DNA of 57,380 nucleotides from Algibacter_G agarivorans (GCF_039543245.1 NZ_BAABJJ010000043.1:1-57380), one strand, 5' to 3'. Shown: positions 41,401 through 50,135, counted from the stretch's first letter. Numbers and translations are program-made. Notes: a model not told the origin generated them from the sequence alone.

Positions 41401-42041
41401 ACTGAACAATTATTTGTTAATGCACTAGAACCACCTGTTGACAAAGACCCTATAACTTCCAAAGTACCACAATTAGCATATTCACTAGCCACACTTGCGC
41501 TCAACTTAACTAAGGTTTTACTTTCATAAAAAGAAACAAAAATAGCATTTCCGCCCAGTTGTAAATCTCCATCTATATTAAAAACACCTGAATTATAAAC
41601 TTTTGATGAACCAGCTGGATTAAAAGTTCCCCGTAAATTAATATACCCTGAATTATAAACATAAACCTCTGCATTTTGAAATGATGGATTAACAGCAAAA
41701 TCTGCTTGACCTTCAATTAATAAAACTGCACCATTAAAATTAGAAATTGTACCAGAATAGGTCACACCTGGAGCAACATAAAAAGTACCTTTAAAACCAC
41801 TATTAGCTAGGGTATCACTATTATCAGCCAAAATACAAACACTATCCGATCCGTTAACGGTAGAAGGAGCTGAAGTTGGATTACCAGAACTGTCTATCCA
41901 TCCTGAACCTGTAAATGTATATGTAAAAATTGATGGTATAGTTGGGGGATTAAAAACGTACGATTCACAGGTTTGTGCGTTACTAAAACTAGTAGCACAT
42001 AGAGTTAGTGAAATGAAAATTTTGTAGATTCTAGTTTTCAT
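38418..42041 (-). CDS. Large T9SS-secreted protein with LamG-like domain
   Basis: A 1207-residue protein; the ATG at 42041 begins a normal signal peptide (MKTRIYKIFISL...SNAQ), and an in-frame TTG eight codons upstream is rejected. After beta-rich, N/G/S-rich repeats with parallel-helix character, residues about 345-515 form a LamG/concanavalin-like jellyroll (LDFDGVDDYLSTPEF, AVTLMAWVKTDSG, EWHHITGTYTSATG, DIDEVRVFNSSLTESQI). The late module with YWSSPVGA, YLLGNPYASAIDIHKF and LPVGQGFITEI is shared with the T9SS protein at 9.6-11.9 kb. A T9SS sorting domain ends the protein (SKLSLISMRGLAVLELT, STGAYVVCMRT, KKIIVN). Probably a surface adhesin or glycan-binding protein. Confidence 0.8.
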   Translation of the reverse strand: MKTRIYKIFISLTLCATSFSNAQTCESYVFNPPTIPSIFTYTFTGSGWIDSSGNPTSAPSTVNGSDSVCILADNSDTLANSGFKGTFYVAPGVTYSGTISNFNGAVLLIEGQADFAVNPSFQNAEVYVYNSGYINLRGTFNPAGSSKVYNSGVFNIDGDLQLGGNAIFVSFYESKTLVKLSASVASEYANCGTLEVIGSLSTGGSSALTNNCSVYIHSDMSLNADYTNDGLFVLDGVLNFGTAKFFNNDTMLLNDIHLSNDDLIGNDVNSFLIVRNNATLSSGATVTGHMYYDINDGGGFDSVCASCIEDIDVLLDVTIPASTDLILEDCGANIIINPVLLQSKLDFDGVDDYLSTPEFINGLSAVTLMAWVKTDSGNSTDMTIAGEDTGFKLWLQNGKTPKFTLKTAGNAEVSINCSAINFDEWHHITGTYTSATGIMSLFIDGDFMTSVNVGSTGGVIENTVYSNGNFEVGRTTKVVANREYFKGDIDEVRVFNSSLTESQIQRMVYQQIENNSGLIKGSIIDKNIDDIVTNSTIPWASLLAYYPMTDIISYDRTTDYSSNDRITKLHNITSMQQQTAPMPYVTANDGSWSTASTWRHGDVWDIEDVANNKDWIILHIKDDVSASHSTKSLGLVIDSGKTLTVNGDNLVENSWYLELNGTLDLMDDSQLIQTINSDLVTSATGKVLRRQEGTASPYWYNYWSSPVGALSASSLTDNNAATNNTNNTEFSLQMIKDDSGFNCQFTSGYTANGNISTYWLYTFINGKTYWDWAQISTSTALKSGVGYTQKGTGTVAPEQQYIFEGKPNNGTIFINVADVGGPGSVTSVSKTEYLLGNPYASAIDIHKFIDDNAGVIDGTLQLWQQWSGTSHNLNDYNGGYAQVNKLGSCRAYQFVGFYGANNGSQDGTIVPTRYLPVGQGFITEIVADGTVEFNNNQRVFIKEADADGTYNNGSTFSKSGNTKSSKGKTSKEKTTSEDMKKIRLEFNSTSGPETRRELLLGFSEKTSDGYDYGYDAECDELNNNDLNLNLEGKNMNMQAYSAITDDKAVPLNFKSSGDNAFEIKISEFEHIEEDQAVFLKDNLTGMYFDLTEGTAYGFSSEQGVFNNRFEIVFQSEQQSLSTEEATITENFIYYKNTANTLYVKKLNSPVSKLSLISMRGLAVLELTNVSSERLQNGLQFTNISTGAYVVCMRTEANEVITKKIIVN

Positions 42042-42481
42042 AATTAATAGATTTGGGGAAATCAAAATTATCTTATTATCAGCTGGTTATACAATTTAAA
42101 TCTTTATATTAACTATAACCTAGCTTAAAAAATTGATGAAATACATAAAATTTGTTATCCACCTATAATTTAACCCACTGCCTTTTAGATACTGCCAAAA
42201 CAGTGAAGTCATAATTAATATGTTTTTCCTTTATTAAAATTTTTATTTAAATATTTTTAATAAAATGTTTTGAAATTAAACTTGAGGGGAGAATAATTCA
42301 ACTTGTTGTAATACTATTTACACATACATCATACAATAATACAACAATAATATAATAAAAAATCGATAAAAACTAATAAAAACACGTTAAAACACATATT
42401 TTCAGCGATTAAATGTATTTTGTCGATTAATAAAAAAAGAATTCATAACAGTAGAAATTAAAATTAATTTCCTTTAAGATA
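42042..42481 (-). promoter_or_regulatory. Gap with promoter of the LamG T9SS gene
   Basis: Minus TAATTTTG at 42070-42063 with TTG at 42094-42092 (21-base spacer) is a credible promoter, giving a leader of about 14 bases. The rest of the gap up to the end of radA is AT-rich with no gene; several near-homopolymer stretches and no clear radA terminator were seen. Confidence 0.5.
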
Positions 42482-43840
42482 TTAAACAAGTGCTTCAACC
42501 AAATCTTCAATTTTAGAAATTAATTGAATTTTAATAGCGGTATTTTTTAAAAAAATTTTGTTGTATTTAGATACAAAAATAGTTGAAAATCCTAATTTTT
42601 CTGCTTCTAAAATACGTTGTTCCACACGTTGCACCGGTCTAATTTCACCTGAAAGCCCAACCTCAGCAGCAAAACAAAAATCTTTTTGTAAAGCAACATC
42701 TTCATTTGAGGATAAAATGGATGCCACCACCGCTAAATCTATAGCAGGATCATCCACAGTTATACCTCCTGTTATGTTTAAAAACACATCTTTTGCCCCA
42801 AGTCTAAAGCCAGCCCGCTTTTCTAAAACAGCCAATAACATATTAAGGCGTTTGGCATTAAAACCCGTAGCGCTACGTTGTGGCGTTCCATAAACCGCTG
42901 TACTTACCAATGCTTGTACCTCAATCATTAATGGGCGCATCCCTTCCAAAGTTGCCGCTATGGCATTACCCGAAAGGTCTTCATCTTTTTTGGAAATTAA
43001 AATTTCTGAAGGATTAGAAACTTCTCTAAGCCCAGAACCTTGCATTTCGTAAATCCCTAATTCATTAGTAGAGCCAAAACGGTTTTTGTGGGCTCTTAAA
43101 ATTCGAAACACATGATTTCGGTCCCCTTCAAACTGTAGAACGGTATCCACCATATGCTCCAAAATTTTTGGCCCTGCAATGTTACCATCTTTAGTGATAT
43201 GTCCAATCAGTAAAACTGGAGTAGCTGTTTCTTTAGCGAATTTTATAAGTTCTGTGGCACATTCTTTAATTTGCGAAATACTTCCGGAAGATGACTCTAT
43301 ATAGTCGCTATGCAAGGTCTGTATAGAGTCAATAATTACTATGTCAGGTTGGAGCGAAGCGATTTGTTTGAAGATGTTTTGAGTTTTAGTTTCCGTTAAT
43401 ATATAACAATTGTTATTTTCTGGATTGATGCGTTCTGCTCGCATTTTGATTTGTTTCTGACTTTCTTCACCAGAAACATATAAGGTTTTATAAGGTAATT
43501 TTAATGAAATCTGAAGCAATAATGTGCTCTTTCCTATTCCCGGTTCGCCACCTAAAAGGGTTAAAGAGCCTGGCACAATGCCACCACCTAAAACGCGATT
43601 AAATTCACCATCAAAAGTATCTAATCGAGGTTCTTTTGAAACATCAATATCCTTAATTCGTAATGGAACTGATGCTTTTTTTACGGTTGAAGTTGGCGAT
43701 TTCCAATCGCTCTTTTCAGGTTTCTGAATAACTTCTTCAACAATGGTATTCCATTCTTTACATGCATTGCATTGCCCTTGCCATTTAGCATATTGAGAGC
43801 CGCAGTTTTGACAAAAAAAAGTGGTTTTTACTTTAGCCAT
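42482..43840 (-). CDS. radA: DNA repair protein RadA
   Basis: RadA (Sms) is a RecA-like ATPase that promotes branch migration in recombination. The 452-residue protein has an N-terminal zinc finger (C10, C13, C24, C27 in CQNCGSQYAKWQGQCNACKEW without its last residues), Walker A LGGEPGIGKSTLLLQ, the RadA-specific KNRFGS motif (LRAHKNRFGSTNELGIYEM) and a C-terminal Lon-like domain (LNMLLAVLEKRAGFRL, AAEVGLSGEIRPV). It is complete. It lies 44 bases after the esterase-like gene at the end of the minus-strand group that begins with panC. Confidence 0.96.
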   Translation of the reverse strand: MAKVKTTFFCQNCGSQYAKWQGQCNACKEWNTIVEEVIQKPEKSDWKSPTSTVKKASVPLRIKDIDVSKEPRLDTFDGEFNRVLGGGIVPGSLTLLGGEPGIGKSTLLLQISLKLPYKTLYVSGEESQKQIKMRAERINPENNNCYILTETKTQNIFKQIASLQPDIVIIDSIQTLHSDYIESSSGSISQIKECATELIKFAKETATPVLLIGHITKDGNIAGPKILEHMVDTVLQFEGDRNHVFRILRAHKNRFGSTNELGIYEMQGSGLREVSNPSEILISKKDEDLSGNAIAATLEGMRPLMIEVQALVSTAVYGTPQRSATGFNAKRLNMLLAVLEKRAGFRLGAKDVFLNITGGITVDDPAIDLAVVASILSSNEDVALQKDFCFAAEVGLSGEIRPVQRVEQRILEAEKLGFSTIFVSKYNKIFLKNTAIKIQLISKIEDLVEALV

Positions 43841-43884
43841 TTAATTGTTTTGGAATTTAGAGTTTGAGATTTGGAATTTCATTT

Positions 43885-45033
43885 TTAATACCCAAAATCT
43901 TCTTTAATTAATTCAGCTTTCTCTAACATTAAATCTTTTGAAAGGCCTGCAATTTCCTCTAAGGTGTAAGCCGATTGATAGGTGCGCATTGCTTTTTTAG
44001 GATCTCCAGTTTCTTCATAAAAACGAGCAATATAATACGTTCCTAGCATAGTTTCTGGATATGCTTTTCTTGCTATTTTACCTAATTCTTCATAATACTC
44101 ATACAATTCGTTTTTTTCAATAGCTGCAGATATGGCTTTAAAATCGTTGATTAATACTTTCTTTTCAATACCAAACAAATCATTAATTGCTTGATATTTT
44201 TCTTGAAGGTAAAGTACTGGCGATATCTCTAATTCAAGAATAGTTTCCTTATATTCCTTTTTTGAAATAGGTTGAAACACTTGAAAAATACTTTCTATAG
44301 CATTTGGAATGGCGTGCGTTGGTACAGAATAGTGAGAAGGGCCATCAAAACTATCAAAATCGAATACTAAATTTTCGTTTTCTAAAGCCGAAATATCCGT
44401 ATTTAATGCACTTGTCATCTTTTTTACAGAAGCCCCATCATTAGTTGTATTTGCTAAATAGTAAAATATTTTAGATTCAATCTTACTTAATGCTTCTGGA
44501 AGATAATCTATCATATCCGGTGCTAATTCCGGGCTAACCGATATATAGCCTTGAAATAATGGCTTTGGTTTTAGCAAATAATAATTAATAAAATTTGCGG
44601 TTTCGCCATGACCTACAGCAACTTTAAAATTACCTGTTCTATATGTTTTTTCAATGTAAGGAATCAATTCCATACCAATAAACTCAAAAAAAGAAGCGCC
44701 TGTTTCAATAGGTAACGAGTTTTGCTCAGAATACATGCAATCATCAAATCGTTTATCTATTTGGTTAATACCAACAATAATGGCTTCGGGCATATCTTCC
44801 CAATAGGAATAATAATCAACATTTCCAGCTACTGCTTCAAACATATAATCGCCATCTAGGACAATGAAAAGTGGATAGCTTTTATCTTCATTAGAATTAT
44901 AACCTCTTGGTAATTGAATTTTTAATTGACGTTCTTCTCCTATTTTTGTAGATTCAATAGTTTCATATTTAACTTGGGCTTCGGTAAAGTGTGTGGTGAT
45001 TAGAAGTAATAAAAAGGAACCTAAATGCTTCAT
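43885..45033 (-). CDS. Esterase-like alpha/beta-hydrolase protein lacking the nucleophile serine
   Basis: A 382-residue exported protein. The ATG at 45033 starts a signal peptide (MKHLGSFLLLLITTHFTEAQ); the TTG 12 codons upstream is not needed. The fold follows the esterase D / PF00756 pattern: LKIQLPRGYNSNEDKSYPLF, VLDGDYMF, PEAIIVGINQ, ELIPYIEKTY. At the nucleophile elbow, where the family has GxSxG, it reads VGHGETANF, so G143 replaces the serine. A C-terminal part looks TPR-like (ARFYEETGDPKKAMRTYQSAY). It may be a non-catalytic binding protein. It precedes radA by 44 bases and follows the flippase-like gene by 198. Confidence 0.72.
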   Translation of the reverse strand: MKHLGSFLLLLITTHFTEAQVKYETIESTKIGEERQLKIQLPRGYNSNEDKSYPLFIVLDGDYMFEAVAGNVDYYSYWEDMPEAIIVGINQIDKRFDDCMYSEQNSLPIETGASFFEFIGMELIPYIEKTYRTGNFKVAVGHGETANFINYYLLKPKPLFQGYISVSPELAPDMIDYLPEALSKIESKIFYYLANTTNDGASVKKMTSALNTDISALENENLVFDFDSFDGPSHYSVPTHAIPNAIESIFQVFQPISKKEYKETILELEISPVLYLQEKYQAINDLFGIEKKVLINDFKAISAAIEKNELYEYYEELGKIARKAYPETMLGTYYIARFYEETGDPKKAMRTYQSAYTLEEIAGLSKDLMLEKAELIKEDFGY

Positions 45034-45152
45034 TTTAAATAAATGATTTTGAAATTTTGATATTGGCAAGATAATAAATATGTGGATAACAATTCAATAA
45101 AGTAGAGTATTGAAACCAGTACTAAAGCACACTTTGTTTCACAAAGAAAATT

Positions 45153-45190
45153 GAGCCACGAATAACATAGATTACAAGACTCTGTGGCTT
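45153..45190. repeat. AGCCAC...GTGGCT inverted repeat
   Basis: AGCCAC (45154-45159) and GTGGCT (45184-45189) flank a 24-base segment. It resembles the element at 1888-1941 in its ends and in the adjoining ACGAAT. Confidence 0.4.
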
Positions 45191-45231
45191 AAAAGGGAAA
45201 TAAAAGCATCTCTCTGACTTATAATTGAAGC

Positions 45232-46191
45232 TTATTGCGATTTTTTTCTATTGTAAATAGGCAAGTAGATAAGGGACAAACCACCAAAAATAATAATCAT
45301 AAGGGTTTGTGATGCCCACATAATCCATCCAAAGGCAATACTAGGGTCTTCTGCGATTCCAAAAATTGAAAACGCAGCATAAATGGCTATTGGATACGAA
45401 CCAATACCCCCATTAGTAGCTGCAATACTAAAACTTGCCGAAATAAAACCTATTAAAATGGCGCCTGCTGAAATACCATCTAGTTCGTCAATAGCCAAAG
45501 ATGTAACATAAAACATAAGTAAATACATCCCCCAAATAAATAGTGTATGAAAAATAAAGGCCCACTTCTTTTTCATTTTGAATATACTTAATGCGCCTTC
45601 AATTAAACCATTTACAAAAGTTCTTATTTTTAACGCTATTTTAGAATTACTTTTCCTTATAAACCTTAAAAAGAAAATGAGTAACAAGGCAACCACAAAA
45701 AGAGCCATCAGAATTTTTGTTGGATTGAATTTTTCAATAAGAAAGGTATAAATAAAATCGAATTGCAGAAAGAGTGTGATGCCAATTATCCCAAGCATAA
45801 CAATCATATCTGCAATACGTTCTGCTACAATAGTACCAAAGCCCTTTTCAAAAGGCACGTCTTCGTAGTTTGTAATTATAGATGCTCTGGCTACTTCGCC
45901 CGCTCTTGGGATGGTATAATTTATTAAATACGTAGCAAAAACAGCCATTGTACTATTCCCAAACTTAATTTTGTAACCCATGGGCTCTAACATAAACAAC
46001 CATCTGTAAGCTCTAGACAAATGACTTAAAAGCCCTAAAAATACACCAAGAAATATCCATTTATAATCCGCATTTTTAGCATAAATCAATAATTCTTCAA
46101 CAGATACTTTAGACAGTGAATACCAAACCAAAAAAACTCCCAATAATAATGGGAGCGTAATCTTTAGTATGTTTTTTGTTTTTCTATTCAA
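45232..46191 (-). CDS. Integral membrane protein of the LPG-synthase-TM / YbhN (UPF0104) family
   Basis: A 319-residue inner-membrane protein with about eight transmembrane helices. Family patterns include HLSRAYRWLFMLEPMGYK, VFATYLINYTIPRAGEVARA, FGTIVAERIADMIVMLGII and ATNGGIGSYPIAIYAAFSIF. It corresponds to the membrane (flippase-like) domain of lysylphosphatidylglycerol synthase without the transferase domain, so lipid transport is the likely type of function. The start is TTG at 46191: an in-frame TAA lies a few codons upstream and the next ATG is far inside. It begins 4 bases after panD stops, suggesting coupled translation. Confidence 0.87.
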   Translation of the reverse strand: MNRKTKNILKITLPLLLGVFLVWYSLSKVSVEELLIYAKNADYKWIFLGVFLGLLSHLSRAYRWLFMLEPMGYKIKFGNSTMAVFATYLINYTIPRAGEVARASIITNYEDVPFEKGFGTIVAERIADMIVMLGIIGITLFLQFDFIYTFLIEKFNPTKILMALFVVALLLIFFLRFIRKSNSKIALKIRTFVNGLIEGALSIFKMKKKWAFIFHTLFIWGMYLLMFYVTSLAIDELDGISAGAILIGFISASFSIAATNGGIGSYPIAIYAAFSIFGIAEDPSIAFGWIMWASQTLMIIIFGGLSLIYLPIYNRKKSQ

Positions 46192-46195
46192 AAGT

Positions 46196-46546
46196 TTATT
46201 TTAACAAGTTTGTGGCTTCATCAGGAAACACTAACGATGGTTTAAACACTTTCGCTTCTTCTATACTCATAAACGCATAAGTAATTAAAATAAGTGTATC
46301 GCCTACAGAAACTTTTCTAGCTGCGGCACCATTAAGTGTAATTTCACCACTATTTCGTGGCCCAGGAATACAATACGTTTCTAAACGCTCGCCATTGTCA
46401 TTATTTACAATTTGAACTTTTTCGCCTTGTATAATGCTGGCTGCCTCCATTAAGTCTTCATCAATGGTTATACTGCCTATATAGTTGAGTTCTGCACCCG
46501 TGCATTTAACTCTATGGATTTTAGATTTTACTACTTGAATTTGCAT
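46196..46546 (-). CDS. panD: Aspartate 1-decarboxylase precursor (PanD)
   Basis: PanD makes beta-alanine from aspartate for pantothenate and coenzyme A. The 116-residue proenzyme has the self-cleavage site G24-S25 (NYIGSITIDE), which creates the pyruvoyl group at the same position as in E. coli. K9, the TYCI segment with Y58 and the GPRNSGEITLNGAAA region are typical. The ATG at 46546 is clear. It is 13 bases downstream of panC, whose product uses beta-alanine directly, and 4 bases upstream of the flippase-like gene. Confidence 0.96.
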   Translation of the reverse strand: MQIQVVKSKIHRVKCTGAELNYIGSITIDEDLMEAASIIQGEKVQIVNNDNGERLETYCIPGPRNSGEITLNGAAARKVSVGDTLILITYAFMSIEEAKVFKPSLVFPDEATNLLK

Positions 46547-46559
46547 GTGGCAAAGATAA

Positions 46560-47411
46560 TTAATTTAGAGCGATATTATCAATGAGTCTAATATCATCTG
46601 CATATACTGCAATAAATGCTCTATAAGATTTTTGGTTAGATTTTCGTTTAACTGGCTTTAAGGTTTCGGTATCCGCAATAATGATATATTCTAACTCTAA
46701 TAAATCATGATTAGCAAACTGTTTTTCAACCCATTCTATAATTTTGTTAGCACTTTTTGTGCCAAAAAGTTCTTTGGCAGTTTTTAAAGTTTTAAAAATA
46801 AAAGGAGCTGCCTTTTTATACTCTGGTTTCAATCTTGTATTACGAGAACTCATGGCTAAACCATTAGCCTCGCGATGTATCTTACAACCTACAATAGTTA
46901 TAGGAATATCATGCTTTTCAACGAGTTTTTTAATGATGGCTAGCTGCTGAAAATCCTTTTCTCCAAAATAAGCTTGATGTGGTTTAACAATCTCAAAAAA
47001 ACGTTTTACAATAGTACCTACACCATCAAAATGACCATGCCTAAACTTTCCTTCCATTTCAAATTCCAAACCATCAAAATCGAAATTTTCAGATACTGTA
47101 TTACCTTCATAAATATCTTCGATAGTAGGTGTATAAACCAAAATATCGTTCCTACTTACTGTTTTTAATAGGGCAATGTCCTTTTCTAAAGTTCTTGGAT
47201 ATTTAACCAAGTCTTCGTTATTATCAAATTGCGTGGGGTTCACAAAAACACTAACAACAACTTTATCATTATTTGCCAATGCTTTTTTCACTAATTGCAA
47301 ATGCCCGTCATGCAATGCACCCATGGTAGGAACTAAGCCTAATGTTAGGTTTTTTGATTTTAAAGCATCAATTGCTGCTCTAATTTGCTGTTTTTCTGAG
47401 TAAACTTCCAC
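46560..47411 (-). CDS. panC: Pantothenate synthetase (PanC)
   Basis: It joins pantoate and beta-alanine with ATP to make pantothenate. The 283-residue protein carries the nucleotidyl-transferase HIGH-like motif in LVPTMGALHDGHLQLVK, VVVSVFVNPTQFDNNED, YFGEKDFQQLAIIKK and the KMSKS-like AMSSRNTRL. The start is GTG at 47411; an in-frame TAA stands two codons before it and no upstream ATG is possible. It is the first gene of panC-panD-flippase-like and is divergent from the glycogen-synthase-like gene, with a candidate promoter at 47436-47443. Confidence 0.96.
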   Translation of the reverse strand: MEVYSEKQQIRAAIDALKSKNLTLGLVPTMGALHDGHLQLVKKALANNDKVVVSVFVNPTQFDNNEDLVKYPRTLEKDIALLKTVSRNDILVYTPTIEDIYEGNTVSENFDFDGLEFEMEGKFRHGHFDGVGTIVKRFFEIVKPHQAYFGEKDFQQLAIIKKLVEKHDIPITIVGCKIHREANGLAMSSRNTRLKPEYKKAAPFIFKTLKTAKELFGTKSANKIIEWVEKQFANHDLLELEYIIIADTETLKPVKRKSNQKSYRAFIAVYADDIRLIDNIALN

Positions 47412-47435
47412 TTTTTAATAAAAAATTAACGCGTG

Positions 47436-47482
47436 CAAACTTAAGATTTTACAAGCAATTTGCATAAAATTTTGTACTTTTG
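47436..47482. promoter_or_regulatory. Divergent promoter boxes between panC and the GT5-like gene
   Basis: Minus TAAGTTTG (47443-47436) points to panC and plus TACTTTTG (47475-47482) to the gene at 47611. Both fit TANNTTTG; -33 partners are poor. The plus transcript would have a 128-base leader. Confidence 0.4.
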
Positions 47483-47610
47483 CGTGATTTTTATTTAGAG
47501 TTTTCTGAAGCAGAAGCTTATTTAGTGTAAGTTTTTCAAAATCTCTCATTAAAAAGACGTTAATAATTTCTAATGATGTTAAGTCATTAAAAGTCAACAA
47601 AAACAAACAT

Positions 47611-48420
47611 ATGAAAGATAAGAGGATATTATATGTATCATCTGAAGTAGTTCCTTATTTACCAGAAACCGAAATTTCGTCTGCAGCTTTTGAAGCACCG
47701 AGATTGGTGAATCAACAAGGTGGGCAAATCAGAATCTTCATGCCTCGATACGGCAATATTAATGAACGAAGACATCAATTACACGAAGTCATAAGATTAT
47801 CTGGTATCAATTTAGTTATAAATGACTTGGACATGCCTCTTATCATCAAAGTAGCATCTATTCCTAAAGAACGGATTCAAGTATATTTTATTGATAACGA
47901 TGAGTATTTCAAAAGAAAAGCAACATTAACTGATGAAGATGGTAAATTATTTTCTGATAATGATGAACGTGCTATATTCTTTGCAAAAGGCGTTATTGAA
48001 ACTGTTAAAAAATTGAATTGGGCACCAGATATCATACATGTTCATGGTTGGTTAGCTTCTTTATTACCTCTTTATTTAAAAGAATATTACAAAGACGAAC
48101 CATTGTTTAATGAAAGCAAAATAGTGACATCAATATACAATCAAAGTTTTGATGACACGTTAAACAAAGACATGGTCAACAAAATTAAATTTGACAATAT
48201 TGATGACGATGCCATTAAAACACTGGAAGATCCATCGTATACTAACTTAATGAAAGTTGCTATTGATTATTCAGACGCTTTAATTGTTGGGTCTGAAAAC
48301 ATCCCGGATGACTTAGACACCTATTTAAAAGCATCTGATAAACCTATTTTAGAATATAAAAGTAAAGATGAATTTGGTGAAGCTTACACAGCATTTTTTA
48401 ATAATACTGTTTTAGGCTAA
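47611..48420 (+). CDS. Half-length glycogen/starch synthase-like protein (GT5 N-domain only)
   Basis: A 269-residue protein resembling only the N-terminal Rossmann domain of glycogen synthase: RILYVSSEVVPYL, a conserved VRIFMPRYGNI-like strand (IRIFMPRYGNINERRHQ), DDERAIFFAKGVIETVKKL and PDIIHVHGWLASLLPLYLKE. The KxGGL motif that binds ADP-glucose near residue 15 is absent (PETEISSAAFEAP), and the C-terminal GT-B domain with the catalytic and donor-binding residues is missing. The end is a normal stop, not a break, and the DUF4270 gene follows 23 bases later. It is probably a conserved non-catalytic or repurposed domain, not a working synthase. Confidence 0.8.
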   Translation: MKDKRILYVSSEVVPYLPETEISSAAFEAPRLVNQQGGQIRIFMPRYGNINERRHQLHEVIRLSGINLVINDLDMPLIIKVASIPKERIQVYFIDNDEYFKRKATLTDEDGKLFSDNDERAIFFAKGVIETVKKLNWAPDIIHVHGWLASLLPLYLKEYYKDEPLFNESKIVTSIYNQSFDDTLNKDMVNKIKFDNIDDDAIKTLEDPSYTNLMKVAIDYSDALIVGSENIPDDLDTYLKASDKPILEYKSKDEFGEAYTAFFNNTVLG

Positions 48421-48443
48421 ACTATTATATTCATTCAATATAT

Positions 48444-50114
48444 ATGAAAAAGACGATTAAAGCCCTTAAATTATCTATTGTTTTCCTATTATTTATATCA
48501 TCTTTTATTGCATGCGATAAAGATTTTAATATTATTGATAGTGATGTTCTTGGAAAAGGAAATGCAAATTTTTTAACGAGTATAGATACAATTTCTATTT
48601 CCGCATATAACAAAACCTTAAACGCTGTGCAAATCAACAACTTAGCATCTAACTTACTTGGTGTTTTTGATGACCCTGCATATGGACTAACTACAGCTAG
48701 TATTGTTACTCAAGTAACTCCAACGACTTTTAGTCCAAATTTTGGTGTTACACCAGTTATCGATTCAGTTGTTATAAGCATCCCTTATTACAGCACTGCA
48801 ACAGGAGTTGATGGTGACGGGAATACTATATATACTTTAGATTCTTTATACGGAAATCCCGATGCAGACATCAAACTTAGCATTTATCAAAACAAGTATT
48901 TTTTAAGAGATTTTGACCCGAACACAACAGATAATAGTGCTCAAAACTATTATTCTAATGCAGGTAGTGGTAAAAATTCTGCGCTTAATGGTTCTAGCAC
49001 AATTAATTTTGACGACCATATAGGAGAACTACTTCTTGAAAAAGAATTTAAACCTAGTGCTACAGCCATCATTACTACTACAGGTACTGGTGACGATGAA
49101 GTTAAAACAAGATCCGTTCCTGCTTTAAGGGTTGTATTAGAAAATAATACTTTTTGGGAAACAACAATTATAAACAAACAAGACCACCCCGAACTCAGCA
49201 ATGCCAATAACTTTAAAAATTACTTTAGAGGTTTATACTTTAAAGTTGAAGAAACTGTTGTTGGCGATGGCAATCTGTTTTTAGTGAATTTAGCATCTGC
49301 TAATGCGAATATTGCTATTTATTACACCTCAGGTGAAACGGATGCTCGAACACAATCTACATATGCCCTAAATTTCTCAGGAAATAGGCTTAACACCTTT
49401 ATAAATGATTATAATAAGGTTACGTTTCCAGTTCCTAATAAAGATTTAGGTGATGAAAAGCTTTATTTAAAAGGCGCTGAAGGTTCTATGGCTATTGTTG
49501 ATTTATTTGGAAATGAAGACGCAAATTCTAATAATACTCCTGATGAGTTAGAGGACTTTCTAAAGGACTACAGGCAAACTGATGACAAAGGTGACTTTAT
49601 TATGGACAACACCACAGGAAATTTTGTTTTAAAAAGACTTATTAATGAAGCGCATTTAGAAATCTATGAAGATCAAGATATAGAACTTGGCACTTATGAT
49701 GCTGATTTCCACAAATATGACCGTATTTACGCATATGATACTAAAAACAACGCGCCAACTTTAGATTATCAAATAGACCCAACTGAGAATGCTCAAAATG
49801 CGTTTAGCTCTAAGATTATTAGTTTAAGTCAAAGAGATACTATTACAGGTCAATATAAAATACGTCTAACAGAACATTTAAATAATATTTTACTGCGAGA
49901 TTCTATTTACAACACACAAATTGGTTTAGTATTATCTACTAATGTTAATTATACTACTAATGCTCAAATTTTAAATAGTACAGATAATGTTACGGCAATT
50001 CCAGCTTCAGCACTAATAACTCCACGAGGGACTATTTTACATGGCAGCAATCCTAATGAACAAAATAAAAGCAAGAAAATAAGATTAAAAATATTTTACA
50101 CAGAACCTAATTAA
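48444..50114 (+). CDS. DUF4270 lipoprotein
   Basis: A 556-residue lipoprotein with signal peptide ending FIAC (C24). The DUF4270 pattern follows: DVLGKGNANFLTSIDTISIS, NLLGVFDDPAYGLTTASIVT, PVIDSVVISIPYYST and FRGLYFKVE. The C-terminal part includes LKRLINEAHLEIYEDQDI and KKIRLKIFYTEPN. The family is common and exported in Bacteroidetes, with unknown function. It is 23 bases downstream of the GT5-like gene, so the two are probably one transcript. A 14-bp stem-loop separates it from glmS. Confidence 0.88.
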   Translation: MKKTIKALKLSIVFLLFISSFIACDKDFNIIDSDVLGKGNANFLTSIDTISISAYNKTLNAVQINNLASNLLGVFDDPAYGLTTASIVTQVTPTTFSPNFGVTPVIDSVVISIPYYSTATGVDGDGNTIYTLDSLYGNPDADIKLSIYQNKYFLRDFDPNTTDNSAQNYYSNAGSGKNSALNGSSTINFDDHIGELLLEKEFKPSATAIITTTGTGDDEVKTRSVPALRVVLENNTFWETTIINKQDHPELSNANNFKNYFRGLYFKVEETVVGDGNLFLVNLASANANIAIYYTSGETDARTQSTYALNFSGNRLNTFINDYNKVTFPVPNKDLGDEKLYLKGAEGSMAIVDLFGNEDANSNNTPDELEDFLKDYRQTDDKGDFIMDNTTGNFVLKRLINEAHLEIYEDQDIELGTYDADFHKYDRIYAYDTKNNAPTLDYQIDPTENAQNAFSSKIISLSQRDTITGQYKIRLTEHLNNILLRDSIYNTQIGLVLSTNVNYTTNAQILNSTDNVTAIPASALITPRGTILHGSNPNEQNKSKKIRLKIFYTEPN

Positions 50115-50135
50115 AATCAGCAATTTAGCTCCACA

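Noticed and set aside
47611..48420. Glycogen-synthase-like gene as a truncated pseudogene
   Set aside because: Clean start, clean stop, no frameshift, and the downstream gene follows at operon distance; a deliberate short form is more likely.
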